Source: SAR86 cluster bacterium (GTDB lineage Bacteria; Pseudomonadota; Gammaproteobacteria; Magnimaribacterales; TMED112). From it: a stretch of 47,633 nucleotides of DNA. Position numbers and translations under genes: made by a program. The DNA is taken from positions 1-47,633 of the forward strand of contig JADHNL010000008.1 in NCBI GenBank assembly GCA_016779525.1, read 5' to 3'. This document shows positions 32,017 through 40,728 of this stretch, piece by piece (the stretch's first letter is position 1; each line of letters starts with the position of its first letter). The notes under the pieces were generated by a model. It saw only the letters and a program-made list of their open reading frames with translations, had not been told where the DNA came from and ran no database searches.

Positions 32017-32052
32017 GTGTCAGTCATGGGGGAGAGGAGAGACTGACTTAGA
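31990..32052 (-). ncRNA. Candidate small RNA / attenuator leader with C-rich loop hairpin plus terminator
   Basis: Minus strand GTCAGTC-TCTCCTCTCCCCCAT-GACTGAC hairpin then intrinsic terminator; upstream TTGATA-N16-TAAGAT promoter-like sequence. Confidence 0.45.
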
Positions 32053-32058
32053 ATGTTA

Positions 32059-32086
32059 ATCTTAGCTAGTTTTTTATTAATATCAA
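32059..32086 (-). promoter_or_regulatory. Candidate sigma70 promoter for the small RNA/leader
   Basis: Minus strand TTGATA (32086-32081), 16-nt spacer, TAAGAT (32064-32059). Confidence 0.4.
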
Positions 32087-32125
32087 TAGTTTTTATAAAT
32101 AAATATAAATATTTTTTATATTAGT

Positions 32126-32656
32126 TTAAAGCTTTATATTCACAGCTGTTCCAAGCGTGATTCTAGAAAAAAGATTGATAACATCTATATTTGACATTCG
32201 AATGCAGCCTTTCGAAGCCTTGCTACCTAATCTCCATTCTTCAGGTGTTCCGTGTATGTAGATATATCTTTGAAATGAGTCCACTCCAATACCTTTATTT
32301 TTACCTGGCTCAAGACCTTCTAGCCAAATTACTCTGCTTTGCACAACATCATCTTTAACTATGATCTTTTCTTCATCGTGTATAGGATAAATTTCACCAT
32401 TAAAGATACGACCAATAAGTCTGCCACCGTAAGGCACTTGTTCTCCTATCAGTTTTTTTACAGCATGTTTCCCTAATGGTGTTTTAAATGATCCTTCTTC
32501 AGACCCTTCGCCAAAAGCAGAAGTAGAAATTACATACTCTTCAATAATTGAGTCATTCTCAAGTAAAAATAATTTTTGTTCTGATATTGAAATCTCAATT
32601 TCCGTGCCACCAATTTTGCTCATAATCATAATTAAATAAAGGAGTATTGTTCTCAC
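32126..32656 (-). CDS. L,D-transpeptidase (YkuD domain)
   Basis: YIHGTPEEWRLGSKASKGCIRMSNIDV catalytic HGT...SKGCIR motif, signal peptide. Confidence 0.92.
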   Translation of the reverse strand: MRTILLYLIMIMSKIGGTEIEISISEQKLFLLENDSIIEEYVISTSAFGEGSEEGSFKTPLGKHAVKKLIGEQVPYGGRLIGRIFNGEIYPIHDEEKIIVKDDVVQSRVIWLEGLEPGKNKGIGVDSFQRYIYIHGTPEEWRLGSKASKGCIRMSNIDVINLFSRITLGTAVNIKL

Positions 32657-33888
32657 TCTTTTATTTTTCCTTGTAATATCACCATTAACAATACCAATGA
32701 AGAAAAAATTATTAATGGCCAGTTTCCGAAAAGCAAGAATACCGTACTTGTAGTATTTAAATATATATCATCAATAATGTAGCCATCTTTACCTCTAATT
32801 AATTTTTTATCCTCATATGAAAGAGAGGGTGAGACAATAGAGCTTATTCCATCTTTTGTTGATCTTGCTATCCACTTATTTGATTCTACTGCTCTTGCTT
32901 TTACATGCTTGTAATGCTGCAGTGGCATAGCATCTCCATACCAACTGTCATTGCTCACATGAAATATCATTGATGCATTTCTAGTTCTTTTTAAAAAGGT
33001 GCTATCAAAAACTAATTCCCAACATATAAGGCCAGATGCTTCATGTCCTTGTACAGAAACATTTGCTTGATTGGGTGCACCTGGAGATAAGCTTTTAAAA
33101 TATGGGTTAACAAAAAATGAACTTAATGAATTAAGCAATCCACCAAAAGGCTGAAATTCTCCGAATGGAACAAGATTCCTTTTATCTGTTTTTTCACCTG
33201 TTCTCAAATTAACAATTGAATTAAAAATATCCTCATCTCCAGTATAAAAACCACCAATTATTTCTTTGTCAGAATTTATCTCTAAATTTTGATTTAGTTG
33301 CGTAACGGCTTCAGGCCAAACAACAACATCAACATCAAGCTTATTTGTGACCTCTATCAATTTATCTAAATTTAGATTGACTGGTTGTATTACAGCTGTC
33401 TTTAAAGACATCACATTTTCATTTGATTGAAAGTGGCCTGGACCAAAAACCAATGAAAGAAAAATTACACCTGATAATGGAATAAACACCCTTCTTTCTT
33501 TTGATTTTGCAATTAGAGCAACTCCAAACACAATTAGAAAACTTGTTCCTGCAATCCCAACTATTGGCAACATTCCCCATAGCTCCTCTGAAATCATTCC
33601 AAGCTTCAACCAGGGGATGCCTGTCATTAGGTATGATCTGATAAACTCCAGCAAAAAGAACGCAGATGGAGCTATTAAAACAAAATATTTATGTGTCCAG
33701 TAATAACTGCATAATGCAGAAAAAAAACCAAAATATAAGGAGAGGTAAGAGATTAAGACTGCAGAGATAACTAGACTAACAAATATCCCAGCGCCATAGA
33801 AATTAATAGCACTGAAAATCCATGAAACATTTAAAGACCAAAAAACAATCCCTAATAGAAACCCAAAAAGAAATGGATGATTTTTCAA
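32653..33888 (-). CDS. lnt: Apolipoprotein N-acyltransferase (short form)
   Basis: VVWPEA, KRNLVPFGEF, LICWE, NDSWYGD; Glu/Lys/Cys catalytic positions present. Confidence 0.92.
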   Translation of the reverse strand: MKNHPFLFGFLLGIVFWSLNVSWIFSAINFYGAGIFVSLVISAVLISYLSLYFGFFSALCSYYWTHKYFVLIAPSAFFLLEFIRSYLMTGIPWLKLGMISEELWGMLPIVGIAGTSFLIVFGVALIAKSKERRVFIPLSGVIFLSLVFGPGHFQSNENVMSLKTAVIQPVNLNLDKLIEVTNKLDVDVVVWPEAVTQLNQNLEINSDKEIIGGFYTGDEDIFNSIVNLRTGEKTDKRNLVPFGEFQPFGGLLNSLSSFFVNPYFKSLSPGAPNQANVSVQGHEASGLICWELVFDSTFLKRTRNASMIFHVSNDSWYGDAMPLQHYKHVKARAVESNKWIARSTKDGISSIVSPSLSYEDKKLIRGKDGYIIDDIYLNTTSTVFLLFGNWPLIIFSSLVLLMVILQGKIKE

Positions 33889-34676
33889 TTAACTCGTACC
33901 GTTATTTTTTTTATTTTTCTTTGATCTGCAGAAGTTACCACAAGCTCTAGTCTATCTAATGCTAAACTTTCTCCGACCTTAGGCATAAAACCTATTTCTT
34001 TTAGCATATACCCTCCCAAACTTTCTGCTTCCGGGCAATCTAAAACAACATCAAAGAACTCTTCAAACTTTTCTTTCTCAATGGTCGCTGAAACAATAAA
34101 TTCATTATCGTTAATTTTTATAATCTCATCATTCTTTTCTTCATAAAACTCGTCCTCAATCTCACCCACAATCTCTTCTAAAATATCTTCAATTGTTATC
34201 AAACCTACCAGCATTCCATATTCATCTATTACCATTGCAAGGTGGGCACGATCTTTTTTAAAATCTTCTAACATAGAAGTAACAGATTTAGTTTCTGGTA
34301 CAATTTTTACTTCCCTGATGAGCTCATTTATATTGAAATCACTATTTGAAGAGCCGATGATCTCAATCAAATCCTTGACATGCAAAATTCCAATTACCCC
34401 GGCATTTTTTTCATCATAAACTGGATAACGAGAGTGGCGTGTTTCATTAAGAACACTAATTATTTCTTGTAAGTTTTGGTTTTCATTTAGTGAGGATATA
34501 TTAATTTCAGGAATCATAATTTCTTTAACTACTGTTCCTTTAATCTTTAGCACATTTTCAATCAGCTCTTGAATCTGCTCATCGTTAGGCTGATCAGAAT
34601 CTAACTTTGGCTCTGGGTTTAAATTTAAAAGATTTTTGAGCTTAGAGAATAAAGATTGCGAGGGGTCTTCTGACAT
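33885..34676 (-). CDS. corC: CorC/HlyC family transporter-associated CBS protein
   Basis: Tandem CBS plus CorC_HlyC domain; IEDILEEIVGEIEDE. Confidence 0.92.
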   Translation of the reverse strand: MSEDPSQSLFSKLKNLLNLNPEPKLDSDQPNDEQIQELIENVLKIKGTVVKEIMIPEINISSLNENQNLQEIISVLNETRHSRYPVYDEKNAGVIGILHVKDLIEIIGSSNSDFNINELIREVKIVPETKSVTSMLEDFKKDRAHLAMVIDEYGMLVGLITIEDILEEIVGEIEDEFYEEKNDEIIKINDNEFIVSATIEKEKFEEFFDVVLDCPEAESLGGYMLKEIGFMPKVGESLALDRLELVVTSADQRKIKKITVRVN

Positions 34677-35152
34677 TATTTGTATGGATTATCTATACCA
34701 ATTGAGTTTAAAAAATTTGTTTCCTTTTTCTCCATAAATATAGCATCTTCTTCTTTGTCATGCATATAGCCAATCAAATGAAGCAATGAATGAAAAAGTA
34801 AATGCGAAAAATGATCCTCTAAACTTTTGCCTTGTTCTAAGCTTTCTTGAATTAAAATTTCTGCACATATTAATACTTCTCCATGACATTTATTTATAAT
34901 CTTTTTCGGTTGCTTTGATGGGAAAGCCAGAACATTTGTAGGTTTGTCTTTATCCCTAAATTGTTTATTGACATCCTTTATTTCCAGCTGTGTTAAAAAA
35001 CTTACTTCAGCAAAAATCTCCTCTATATGAAAAAAAGTTCTAAATTTCTCTAGCTTGCTTTCGAATTGTCCTAAAAATTTAGAAATTGATTTAGGGGTAT
35101 TGTGAAATTCAATAGTTACGTATTTATTCGAAATTATCATATGCCTGAACAA
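34676..35152 (-). CDS. ybeY: rRNA maturation RNase YbeY
   Basis: NKQFRDKDKPTNVLAFP; HSLLHLIGYMHDKEED zinc motif. Confidence 0.92.
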   Translation of the reverse strand: MFRHMIISNKYVTIEFHNTPKSISKFLGQFESKLEKFRTFFHIEEIFAEVSFLTQLEIKDVNKQFRDKDKPTNVLAFPSKQPKKIINKCHGEVLICAEILIQESLEQGKSLEDHFSHLLFHSLLHLIGYMHDKEEDAIFMEKKETNFLNSIGIDNPYK

Positions 35153-36065
35153 TTTCTTGCACTAAGGGGTGTCTTATTACATCTTTTGCCTCAAAGTGAG
35201 TAAATTTTATCGAATCAATATTTTTCAGAACCTCAACGGAGTTTCTTAGTCCAGATGTAATACTCTTTGGTAGGTCTACTTGGCTCAAGTCGCCATTTAC
35301 AACTGCTTTAGATCCAAAGCCTAATCGTGTTAAAAACATTTTCATTTGTTCAATGGTAGTATTCTGCCCTTCATCCATAATGATGAATGCTTCTCTTAGT
35401 GTTCTGCCTCGCATATATGCTAAAGGTGCAATTTCGATAATATCCCGTTCAACTAACCTATTAACTCTTTCTGCGCCCAACATGTCGTGCAAAGCATCAT
35501 ATAAGGGTCTTAGATATGGATCAATTTTAGAACTTAAATCTCCAGGCAAGAATCCTAACTTTTCTCCAGCTTCAACTGCAGGACGAACTAATACAATCTT
35601 TCTAATTTTTTCCTTTAAAAGGTCATCAACTGCACATGCAACAGCTAGAAAAGTTTTTCCTGTCCCAGATGGGCCAACTCCAAAAGTAAGATCAGAGTTC
35701 TGAATATTCTCAATATATTCTTTTTGATTTTTGCCACGGGCAGTAATATTTACTCTAGGTGTTTTAATGTTTGTAAAGCCCTTTGCTTTATCATCATCAG
35801 AAAATTTTGCAGTATGCAAACTTAAGTGAACAAGATCTGGAGTAATTATAGAATTTAGCTCTAGTTTTTCTTTTAAATCTAAGAGAGCTGAAATAGCAAT
35901 GCCAACGTCGGCTTTTTTACCGGAGAGATCAAACTCAGTTCCGTTTTGGCTGACCTTAATTTTTAATGCCTTTTCAATCTGTTTTAGATGCTTATTGAAC
36001 TCTCCACATAAAAGTTGAAGGCGGTCAGGGCTCAGATTAGAAAAGTTTAAATTATGGTTATACAA
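35124..36065 (-). CDS. phoH: PhoH-like ATPase (YbeZ)
   Basis: FGVGPSGTGKTFLAVA, LVRPAVEAGEKLGFLPGDL, IMDEGQNTT, VNGDLSQVDLP. Confidence 0.94.
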   Translation of the reverse strand: MYNHNLNFSNLSPDRLQLLCGEFNKHLKQIEKALKIKVSQNGTEFDLSGKKADVGIAISALLDLKEKLELNSIITPDLVHLSLHTAKFSDDDKAKGFTNIKTPRVNITARGKNQKEYIENIQNSDLTFGVGPSGTGKTFLAVACAVDDLLKEKIRKIVLVRPAVEAGEKLGFLPGDLSSKIDPYLRPLYDALHDMLGAERVNRLVERDIIEIAPLAYMRGRTLREAFIIMDEGQNTTIEQMKMFLTRLGFGSKAVVNGDLSQVDLPKSITSGLRNSVEVLKNIDSIKFTHFEAKDVIRHPLVQEIVQAYDNFE

Positions 36066-36070
36066 AAGCT

Positions 36071-37390
36071 TTAGTGTTCAATGGTCCCTCTGAGTGAGTT
36101 AGCCAAAACATCATTAACTCGAATATTAACCAATTGACCAGCCAAATCAATACCATTACTAGCAAAATTAACAACTCTGTTGCATTCAGTCCTAGCTTGA
36201 TATTCATCTTTGTTCTTTTTGGATTTACCTGTAACTAAACAACTTTGTATAGATCCGAATAATTTCTCGCTGCGTTCAGTTGCATATATATTCAAAAGCT
36301 CCTGAAGTTCGTCGAGCCTCTGCTTTTTTTCAGCATCAGAAACATTATCCTTCATACCAGCTGCTGGAGTACCAGGTCTTTGGCTGTAAATAAAGCTGTA
36401 AGAATTATCAAACTTTACTTCTTCAACAAGCTCCATGGTTTCATGAAAGTCAGATTTTTTTTCACCAGGAAATCCAACTATGAAATCAGAAGAAATTGGA
36501 ATATCTGGTCTAATTTTTTTTATTTCACTAATAATCTCTATGTATTTTTGTTTTGTGTAGTCTCGCTTCATTCTGCGTAAAATATCATCGGAACCAGACT
36601 GAACTGGCAAATGAAATTGATTTGCCAGCTTAGGCACAGATTGATAACAGTCCAGAAGGTTCTTATCTACATCATTAGGATGGGAAGTTGTAAACCTAAT
36701 TCTTTTTATTTCATCGAACTCAGCAATTATTTGAATTAGGTCACCTATTCTTAGCTGACGATCTTCCCATACTGCTGTAAATGCATTCACATTTTGCCCA
36801 AGCAAGGTAATTTCAGTTGCGCCATTTTTTATTAAATCTACTACTTCTTTCAAAATGCTATCTAGATTCCTGCTTACCTCTTCTCCTCTGGTATATGGAA
36901 CAACACAAAATGTACAAAACTTTGAGCAACCTTCCATTATTGTTAAAAATACAGAGCTTTCTGATCTAGAAACTTGTGGCATCTCATCAAACTTTTTTAT
37001 CTCATCAAATGTTGTTTCAACTACAGGAATTGAATCAGACTTTTCAAGCAATTCATTTGTTTTATGTAAATCTTGTGGTCCAAATACCAAATTCACATAA
37101 GGAGCCCTTTTTATAATCTTTTCCCCTTCTTGAGATGCGACACAACCAGCTACTGCAATTTTAAGGTTGCTATTCTTCTCTTTTATTTTTCTTAGCCTGC
37201 CTAGTTCTGAGTAAACTTTATCCTCAGCCTTTTCACGAATGGAACAGGTATTAAGCACCACGATGTCAGCATCTTCAGGATTATCTGAAATTTCAATTTT
37301 TTCTTTTGAATTGAGTACATCTATAATTTTTCCAGAATCGTACTGATTCATCTGGCAACCATAAGTCTTGATGTATAGTTTTTTTGTCAT
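36071..37390 (-). CDS. miaB: tRNA-2-methylthio-N6-dimethylallyladenosine synthase
   Basis: YIKTYGCQMNQYDS, radical SAM CSKFCTFCVVPYTRG. Confidence 0.97.
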   Translation of the reverse strand: MTKKLYIKTYGCQMNQYDSGKIIDVLNSKEKIEISDNPEDADIVVLNTCSIREKAEDKVYSELGRLRKIKEKNSNLKIAVAGCVASQEGEKIIKRAPYVNLVFGPQDLHKTNELLEKSDSIPVVETTFDEIKKFDEMPQVSRSESSVFLTIMEGCSKFCTFCVVPYTRGEEVSRNLDSILKEVVDLIKNGATEITLLGQNVNAFTAVWEDRQLRIGDLIQIIAEFDEIKRIRFTTSHPNDVDKNLLDCYQSVPKLANQFHLPVQSGSDDILRRMKRDYTKQKYIEIISEIKKIRPDIPISSDFIVGFPGEKKSDFHETMELVEEVKFDNSYSFIYSQRPGTPAAGMKDNVSDAEKKQRLDELQELLNIYATERSEKLFGSIQSCLVTGKSKKNKDEYQARTECNRVVNFASNGIDLAGQLVNIRVNDVLANSLRGTIEH

Positions 37391-37401
37391 ATATTCTTAT
37401 T

Positions 37402-37716
37402 GTGAAACAAAAAATTTATAAAATTAAGTTTATTCAAGTAGGTGAAGTATACGAAATATATGCCAAGAATATATATCAAAGTGATCTTTACGGTTTTATT
37501 GAAGTTGAGGGTTATGTTTTCGATAAAAGTTCAAAATTGGTAGTTGATACTTCTGAGGAAAAATTAAAATCAGAGTTTAATGATGTAAAAAGAACCTATG
37601 TGCCGATAAATTCTGTAGTAAGGATAGATGAGGTAACTGAACCAGGAAAATCAAGGATTTCTAAAGCGGATCCCAAAAATGTTGCTCAATTTCCATTGAA
37701 TATTTCTAGAAAGTGA
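37402..37716 (+). CDS. DUF1820 family protein
   Basis: QVGEVYEIYAKNIYQSDLYGFIEVE...EEKLKSEFNDVKRTYVPINSVVRIDEV; probable GTG start at 37402. Confidence 0.82.
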   Translation: MKQKIYKIKFIQVGEVYEIYAKNIYQSDLYGFIEVEGYVFDKSSKLVVDTSEEKLKSEFNDVKRTYVPINSVVRIDEVTEPGKSRISKADPKNVAQFPLNISRK

Positions 37717-37789
37717 AAAGATTTTAAAAAGTCTAGCTATAGCAACTAAGTCATTCTCAAACGATTCATATGTTTAATTTATTTTTTAT

Positions 37790-37807
37790 CTGTCGTTAAT
37801 TTGTAAC
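37790..37807 (+). promoter_or_regulatory. Pho box upstream of phoD
   Basis: CTGTCGT-TAAT-TTGTAAC, two 7-mers at 11-bp spacing resembling the PhoB consensus. Confidence 0.65.
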
Positions 37808-37830
37808 AAATAAGTAATAGGATAAAAAAC

Positions 37831-39420
37831 TTGGAAAGAAGAAACTTTTTAAAATTAATTTCATTATCAATCTTATTTGTTGGTCTCAATCTTTTTTCAA
37901 GCGTAAAAAGATCAGTCAAATTTAAACACGGTATCGCAAGTGGTGACCCCACAGACAGCAGCATTATTCTTTGGACAAGAGTAACAGCTGATAATAATAA
38001 AAAGATACTGGCTACATATGAGGTCTCAGATACCAAGGATTTTAAGGACATTATTGCATCTGGACAGTATCAAACAGATAAAAATAAAGATTTTACTGTT
38101 AAGGTAGATGTTTTAATCCCAAAAAATTTTAGAGGGAAACAAATTTTTTACCGGTTCAAAGCAGAGGGTGTCACCTCTAAAATAGGTGCAACTACCACAT
38201 TACCACAAAGCCCTTCAAATTTTAAAATTGCCATTTTTAGTTGCTCAAATTATCCTGCTGGTTACTTCAACGCATATAATGCGGCATCAAAAGATAACTC
38301 AATTAATATGGGAATTCACGTCGGTGATTATTTATATGAATACAAGCAGGGGGAATATGCCACTGAAAATGCAGTACAGCTTAATAGGCAGCCTATTCCG
38401 AACAAAGAAATAACTACGTTGAATGATTACCGCTTACGTCATGCACAATATAAGACAGATGTTGATTTGCAAGCATTACATTCTTCAATACCAATGGCTT
38501 GTGCATGGGATGATCATGAGATAACCAATGATGCATGGAAGGACGGTGCAGAAAATCATCAAGCAAATGAAGGGTCATTTAACATTAGAAAGAGAAATGC
38601 TTTAAAAGCTTATTTTGAATGGATGCCTGTTAGAGAGCCTAAAAATCAATTTAAAAATTGGAAGAGATACAAAGTTGGGAATCTAGTTGATATTAAATTA
38701 TTAGAAACACGACTTTCATCAAGATCTGAGCAAATTAAATTAACTAAATATATAACTAAAGAGGGTATTTTTTTAAAAGAAGGTTTTTATAAAACTCTAA
38801 ACAATAAAAAAAGAAATCTATTAGGTAAGGAGCAATTGAATTTTGTTAAAGAAAATGTTGGGTCGAATCAAGCCTGGAATGTTTATGCACAGCAAGTATT
38901 GCTGGCATCTCTAAAGCTTCCATCCATCCCGAGCGATATTATCGATATGTTGCCTGACTATCAACAATATTATAAAACTGTTATAAAAGAAGATCTTCCG
39001 TATAATCTTGATGCTTGGGATGGCTATCCTTCTGAAAGAGAAAAATTTCTAAAAATTGTTGGTTCTACTTCCAAAAAGAATCTTTTCATTGCTGGAGATA
39101 CGCACAATTGTTGGGCTAATAATATTATGCTTGATGATAAATTTGTTGGAGCTGAGCTAGCAACTCCTTCTGTAACGTCTCCAGGAGCATCAGAAAATTT
39201 TAATGGCATGATCTCTTCAAAGCAATTGGAGAATGCAATGATGCTTAAGAACAAAAATCTTAAATGGACCAATCTTGCTGATCGGGGTTATTTAACAATT
39301 AACTTTAAACCTGAAATCGCCACAACAGAATTTATAGCAGTTGATACCATTTCTTCAAGAAATTACAAAACCAAAATTTTAAAGAGAGTAGAAATTACTC
39401 CGGAACAAGAGCTTACTTAA
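37831..39420 (+). CDS. phoD: PhoD-family alkaline phosphatase, Tat-exported
   Basis: Tat signal ERRNFLKLISLSILF; HGIASGDPTDSSIILWTRVT, CAWDDHEITNDAW, AGDTHNCW; TTG start with AGGA 8 nt upstream. Confidence 0.92.
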   Translation: MERRNFLKLISLSILFVGLNLFSSVKRSVKFKHGIASGDPTDSSIILWTRVTADNNKKILATYEVSDTKDFKDIIASGQYQTDKNKDFTVKVDVLIPKNFRGKQIFYRFKAEGVTSKIGATTTLPQSPSNFKIAIFSCSNYPAGYFNAYNAASKDNSINMGIHVGDYLYEYKQGEYATENAVQLNRQPIPNKEITTLNDYRLRHAQYKTDVDLQALHSSIPMACAWDDHEITNDAWKDGAENHQANEGSFNIRKRNALKAYFEWMPVREPKNQFKNWKRYKVGNLVDIKLLETRLSSRSEQIKLTKYITKEGIFLKEGFYKTLNNKKRNLLGKEQLNFVKENVGSNQAWNVYAQQVLLASLKLPSIPSDIIDMLPDYQQYYKTVIKEDLPYNLDAWDGYPSEREKFLKIVGSTSKKNLFIAGDTHNCWANNIMLDDKFVGAELATPSVTSPGASENFNGMISSKQLENAMMLKNKNLKWTNLADRGYLTINFKPEIATTEFIAVDTISSRNYKTKILKRVEITPEQELT

Positions 39421-39949
39421 AGTAAATTTCTCGAAAAAACTTTAACTCTTTTACAGATTCCTTTACATCATCCATTGCTCGGTGTGAAGATTGCTTTTTG
39501 AACTCTTCAGCATTGGGATACCATCTGGTAATGACTTCTTTAAATGAGCTAACATCAATGTGTCTGTAGTGGAAATGATTTGCTAGTTTGGGCATATGCT
39601 TAATTAAGAATCGTCTATCGTGCGAAATGCTATTGCCGCATAATGGTGATTGATGTTGTTTGATATGTTTTTTAAAAAATTTTAGAGCATCCTGTTCTGC
39701 TTGTTTTAGTGAAAATGTGCTGTTTTCAATTTTTTGAATTAAGCCACTTGATGAATGTTGCTTTTGATTCCATTCATTCATTAGTGAAAGAATTTCGTTG
39801 GGTTGTGAAATAGCAATTTCAGGGCCCTCCTCTACTATATTTAAGTCAGCGTCTGTTATGAGACATGCGATTTCAATAATATGATCTTTCTCAGGATTAA
39901 GCCCTGTCATTTCCAGATCTAGCCATGCTAGTAAATTTGATCTTGCCAT
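39413..39949 (-). CDS. orn: Oligoribonuclease
   Basis: LAWLDLEMTGLNPEKDHIIEIA, SHRAMDDVKESVKEL. Confidence 0.96.
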   Translation of the reverse strand: MARSNLLAWLDLEMTGLNPEKDHIIEIACLITDADLNIVEEGPEIAISQPNEILSLMNEWNQKQHSSSGLIQKIENSTFSLKQAEQDALKFFKKHIKQHQSPLCGNSISHDRRFLIKHMPKLANHFHYRHIDVSSFKEVITRWYPNAEEFKKQSSHRAMDDVKESVKELKFFREIYFK

Positions 39950-39978
39950 TTATACTTAGTTACTAACAATAATACTAT

Positions 39979-40728
39979 ATGAGCAACGAAGATAATGAAA
40001 AAGTATTTTTTGGGAGCAAAGAAGTCTCCAAAAAAGATAAGAAGCTTGGTGTAGATAATATTTTTACCAAAGTAAATGAAAACTATGATCTGATGAATGA
40101 TCTTATGTCTTTAGGGGCACATAGATTATGGAAGAATCATTTTGTTTCAACATCAAATATCAATGAAAATTCGGTAATCCTTGATTTAGCAGGAGGTACA
40201 GGGGATATTTCTAAAATTGCCTCAAAAATTATATCCAAACAAAACGTTTATCTTTGTGATCAAAATGCATCTATGGTTGAAAGTGCAAAAGAAAGAGCTT
40301 TGAATGAGGGTTTTTATAATTCAATGCATTTCAATGTTGCAAGTGCTGAAGAATTGCCATTTCAAGATAATTTTTTTGATCAAGTATTTATTTCATTTGG
40401 GTTCAGGAACTTTTCCGATAAACCGAAGGCATTGAGGGAGATTAGACGAGTTATTAAGTCTGGTGGCTTTTTAAATATTCTCGAGTTCTCAAAAGTTCAA
40501 GACCAAGTATTTTCTAAAATTTATGATTTTTATAGCTTTAATGTAATTCCTAAAATTGGAAAAATAATTTCAAATGATTCTGATAGTTATAAATACTTAG
40601 TTGAATCGATACGAACCCATGAAGATCAAGAAAACCTAAGAAAAATGATTTTAGATTGTGGTTTTGATGAGGCAAATTTTGAAAATTTATTCAATGGAAT
40701 AGTTTCAATTCATAAAGGAAAAAAATGA
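39979..40728 (+). CDS. ubiE: Ubiquinone/menaquinone C-methyltransferase
   Basis: VNENYDLMNDLMSLGAHRLWK, LDLAGGTGDI, FISFGFRNFSD. Confidence 0.96.
   Translation: MSNEDNEKVFFGSKEVSKKDKKLGVDNIFTKVNENYDLMNDLMSLGAHRLWKNHFVSTSNINENSVILDLAGGTGDISKIASKIISKQNVYLCDQNASMVESAKERALNEGFYNSMHFNVASAEELPFQDNFFDQVFISFGFRNFSDKPKALREIRRVIKSGGFLNILEFSKVQDQVFSKIYDFYSFNVIPKIGKIISNDSDSYKYLVESIRTHEDQENLRKMILDCGFDEANFENLFNGIVSIHKGKK

Noticed and set aside
35353-35703. 116-aa plus-strand ORF within phoH
   Set aside because: Antisense shadow of the conserved phoH ATPase region
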